Of a DNA stretch of 8,980 nt, positions 7,270-8,980 are shown in pieces. The stretch is from Gemmatimonadota bacterium (GTDB lineage Bacteria; Gemmatimonadota; Gemmatimonadetes; Gemmatimonadales; Gemmatimonadaceae): positions 1 to 8,980 of the forward strand of contig CANJOX010000119.1 in assembly GCA_947475795.1 (NCBI GenBank), given 5' to 3'. Below the pieces are notes generated by a model that did not search any database, was not told the origin of the DNA, and saw only the letters and a program-made list of their open reading frames with translations. Within the stretch, counting starts at the first letter, position 1. The number at the start of each line of letters is the position of its first letter. The translations under genes and the position numbers were made by a program.

Positions 7270-8980
7270 TGCGTCTGACGAAGCTCGAGGTCCATGGCTT
7301 CAAGGCCTTTGCCGATCACTTGGAGTTTGTGTTCGAAAAGGGGGTAACGGCCATCGTCGGCCCCAACGGTAGCGGCAAGTCCAACGTCTCCGACGCGGTG
7401 CGTTGGGTACTCGGCGAACAGCGCGCGCGCGCCATGCGCGGCGCCAAGATGGAAGACGTCATCTTCCACGGCTCGTCGGCCCGCAAGGCCGTGAACATGG
7501 CCGAAGTGTCGCTGCACTTCGACAACACCTCGGGTGATCTGCCGATCCCGTTCAAGGAAGTCGTGATCACCCGGCGGCTGCTGCGCTCGGGGGAAAGCGA
7601 GTACCTGCTCAACCGGGCCCCCTGCCGTCTGCGCGACATTCAGGATCTGGTGCGTGGCACTGGCCTCGGCGCCGATTCCGGCGTCGTGATCGAGAGCCGG
7701 ATGATCGATGCCCTGCTCTCCGACCGCCCCGACGAACGTCGTGAACTGTTCGAGGAAGCCGCCGGCGTGGGACTGTATCGCGATCGCCGTCGCAGCGCCG
7801 AGCGCCGCCTCGAGGAGACCACGGTCGATCTGGCGCGCCTCGACGATCTGATCAACGAAGTGCAGAGCCAGGTGCGTTCGCTGGCGCGTCAGCGCCGCCG
7901 CGCCGAGCGGCACGCCGAGCTCATGGCGCGCCGCTTTCAGGTCGAGATCTCGCTGGCCACGCGCGAAATGGCGGCGTGGCGCGAGGAGCTGACGGCGCTC
8001 GACAGCCGTCTGGAGGAGCTGCAGCAGGACGTGCCCGGTGGGGAAGAAGCCATCGCGCAGGCCGAGATGATGCGCGAGCAAGCGCACGGTGCGCGCTCCG
8101 CCGCCGAGGCGAGCCGTCTCGAACTGGCGCGCCTCTCCACCGAGCAGCGTGACAGAACGCAGAAGCTGGAGCGCGAGCTCGCGGTGAGCGAAGAGCGTCA
8201 GCGCAGCACCACGATGCGCCGGCAGCGCGCGGAAGAGGAGCGCAAGGAGAACGAGGCGTTCGGCCGTCGTCTGCGCGAGGATCGCGAGCGCGCCATCGGC
8301 GATCGGGCCACCCTCGAGCGCGAGCTGGCCGACGCCGGCGAGGCGCTGCAGGAACGCCTGGCGGCCGAGCAGACCACGCGGGAGGCGGTGCAGCAGTCGC
8401 GTGCGGTGCTCGAGCAGCTCGAGCGTCAGGTGCGCGAGCACCGCGATCAGGCCCGTCGCATCGAACTCGATCGCGATGGCGCCTCGCGAGAACATCTCGA
8501 AACGCACAACCGCCGCGAGGCGCTCGAGATCGAGCGCCAGCAGCTGGCCGACGCGCTCGACGTCACGGAACGCGAGCTGATCGCGGCCCGCGAACAGGTG
8601 TCGATCACGCAGGCCAACGCGCAGGATGCGCTGCACGCGCTCGAAGGCGCGCGCCTCGCCGCGGCGACCGCGCGCACCGCCGATGCCGAAGCGCGCAGTG
8701 CGCTGGCCGGCGCGGTCCAGGCCCGGACGGCACTGGAAGGGCGGCTGAACGCCCTCGCGGCGCTCGAGCGCGAGCGCGTGGGACTGGCGCCGTCGGCGGC
8801 CAAACTGCTCAAGGAGCGCGAGCGTTTCGGCGAAGGCGCGGTGCTCGGTCCGCTCACCGACTTCCTCACCGCCGATGGCGAGGCGGCGAAGCTGGTCGAG
8901 CGCTACCTCGGCGCCACCATGCACGCCATTGTCGTGCGTGATGCCGAGGCCGCGGCCGCCGTGCGCCGGTGGCACGCCGA
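7269..8980 (+). CDS. smc: Chromosome segregation ATPase SMC, N-terminal part (cut by window end)
   Basis: SMC dimers work with ScpA and ScpB as bacterial condensin, using ATP to extrude DNA loops and keep sister chromosomes apart. The frame stays open from GTG 7269 to the window edge (570 full codons), about half of a typical SMC of roughly 1,150-1,200 residues. The start MRLTKLEVHGFKAFAD is diagnostic. Walker A GPNGSGKS is at residues 31-38 and the Q-loop region VRWVLGEQ at 44-51. The block GLGADSG, with ERRELFEEAAGV downstream of it, ends the N-terminal head half. A long Glu/Arg/Ala/Leu-rich coiled coil runs from about residue 165 to 515. The hinge begins near residue 522 (AVLGPLTDFL, then VERYLGATMHAIVV). 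The loop usually reading IIGQG or IIEQG here reads VIESR. Translation is probably coupled to the upstream membrane/SPOR gene. The signature motif, Walker B and D-loop lie beyond the window. Confidence 0.97.
   Translation, partial: MRLTKLEVHGFKAFADHLEFVFEKGVTAIVGPNGSGKSNVSDAVRWVLGEQRARAMRGAKMEDVIFHGSSARKAVNMAEVSLHFDNTSGDLPIPFKEVVITRRLLRSGESEYLLNRAPCRLRDIQDLVRGTGLGADSGVVIESRMIDALLSDRPDERRELFEEAAGVGLYRDRRRSAERRLEETTVDLARLDDLINEVQSQVRSLARQRRRAERHAELMARRFQVEISLATREMAAWREELTALDSRLEELQQDVPGGEEAIAQAEMMREQAHGARSAAEASRLELARLSTEQRDRTQKLERELAVSEERQRSTTMRRQRAEEERKENEAFGRRLREDRERAIGDRATLERELADAGEALQERLAAEQTTREAVQQSRAVLEQLERQVREHRDQARRIELDRDGASREHLETHNRREALEIERQQLADALDVTERELIAAREQVSITQANAQDALHALEGARLAAATARTADAEARSALAGAVQARTALEGRLNALAALERERVGLAPSAAKLLKERERFGEGAVLGPLTDFLTADGEAAKLVERYLGATMHAIVVRDAEAAAAVRRWHA

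Noticed and set aside
7266..8975. A 569-codon minus-strand frame, Leu-rich.
   Set aside because: It is the complement of smc, whose + frame has Walker A, coiled coil and hinge. Its Leu/Ala/Arg content follows from the coiled-coil codons on the other strand.

Overview
The window is strongly G+C-rich, densely coded bacterial DNA with every supported gene on the + strand. It looks like a chromosomal segment from a Gram-negative (diderm) bacterium. The evidence is an outer-membrane beta-barrel gene, a lipoprotein signal and peptidoglycan-binding SPOR domains next to housekeeping genes (rplI, rsfS, smc). The domain combination and base composition fit Gemmatimonadota (Gemmatimonas-like) best, but that is an impression from family knowledge and was not tested by a search. 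I see no mobile element, CRISPR array, tRNA or rRNA.

Layout: (1) 15-458 rplI, ribosomal protein L9, probably the last gene of an rpsF/rpsR/rplI-type operon, closed by a strong intrinsic terminator at 482-512. (2) 615-998 rsfS, the ribosome silencing factor, whose stop codon directly abuts the start of (3) 999-4268. This gene encodes a 1089-residue secreted protein joining a zinc metallopeptidase domain (HEMVH plus WxxE), a roughly six-bladed TolB-like propeller and a C-terminal Omp85-type outer-membrane barrel with an IRGY motif but no visible POTRA domains. (4) 4313-5815 is a lipoprotein with a beta-propeller-like body and a C-terminal SPOR domain. (5) 5812-7269 overlaps gene 4 by ATGA. It encodes a membrane-spanning protein with a cytoplasmic domain resembling a MinD/ParA/BY-kinase fold that has lost its nucleotide-binding residues, followed by a transmembrane helix and two periplasmic SPOR-like domains. 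(6) 7269 to the window end is the 5' part of smc (ATPase head, coiled coil, start of the hinge), overlapping gene 5 by one base (TAGTG).

Genes 4, 5 and 6 look translationally coupled. SPOR domains bind denuded glycan at division septa and SMC organises chromosomes, so the cluster suggests a link between septal peptidoglycan, the inner membrane and chromosome segregation. That functional link is inference. The two most unusual proteins are the peptidase-propeller-Omp85 fusion and the pseudo-ATPase-TM-SPOR protein beside smc.
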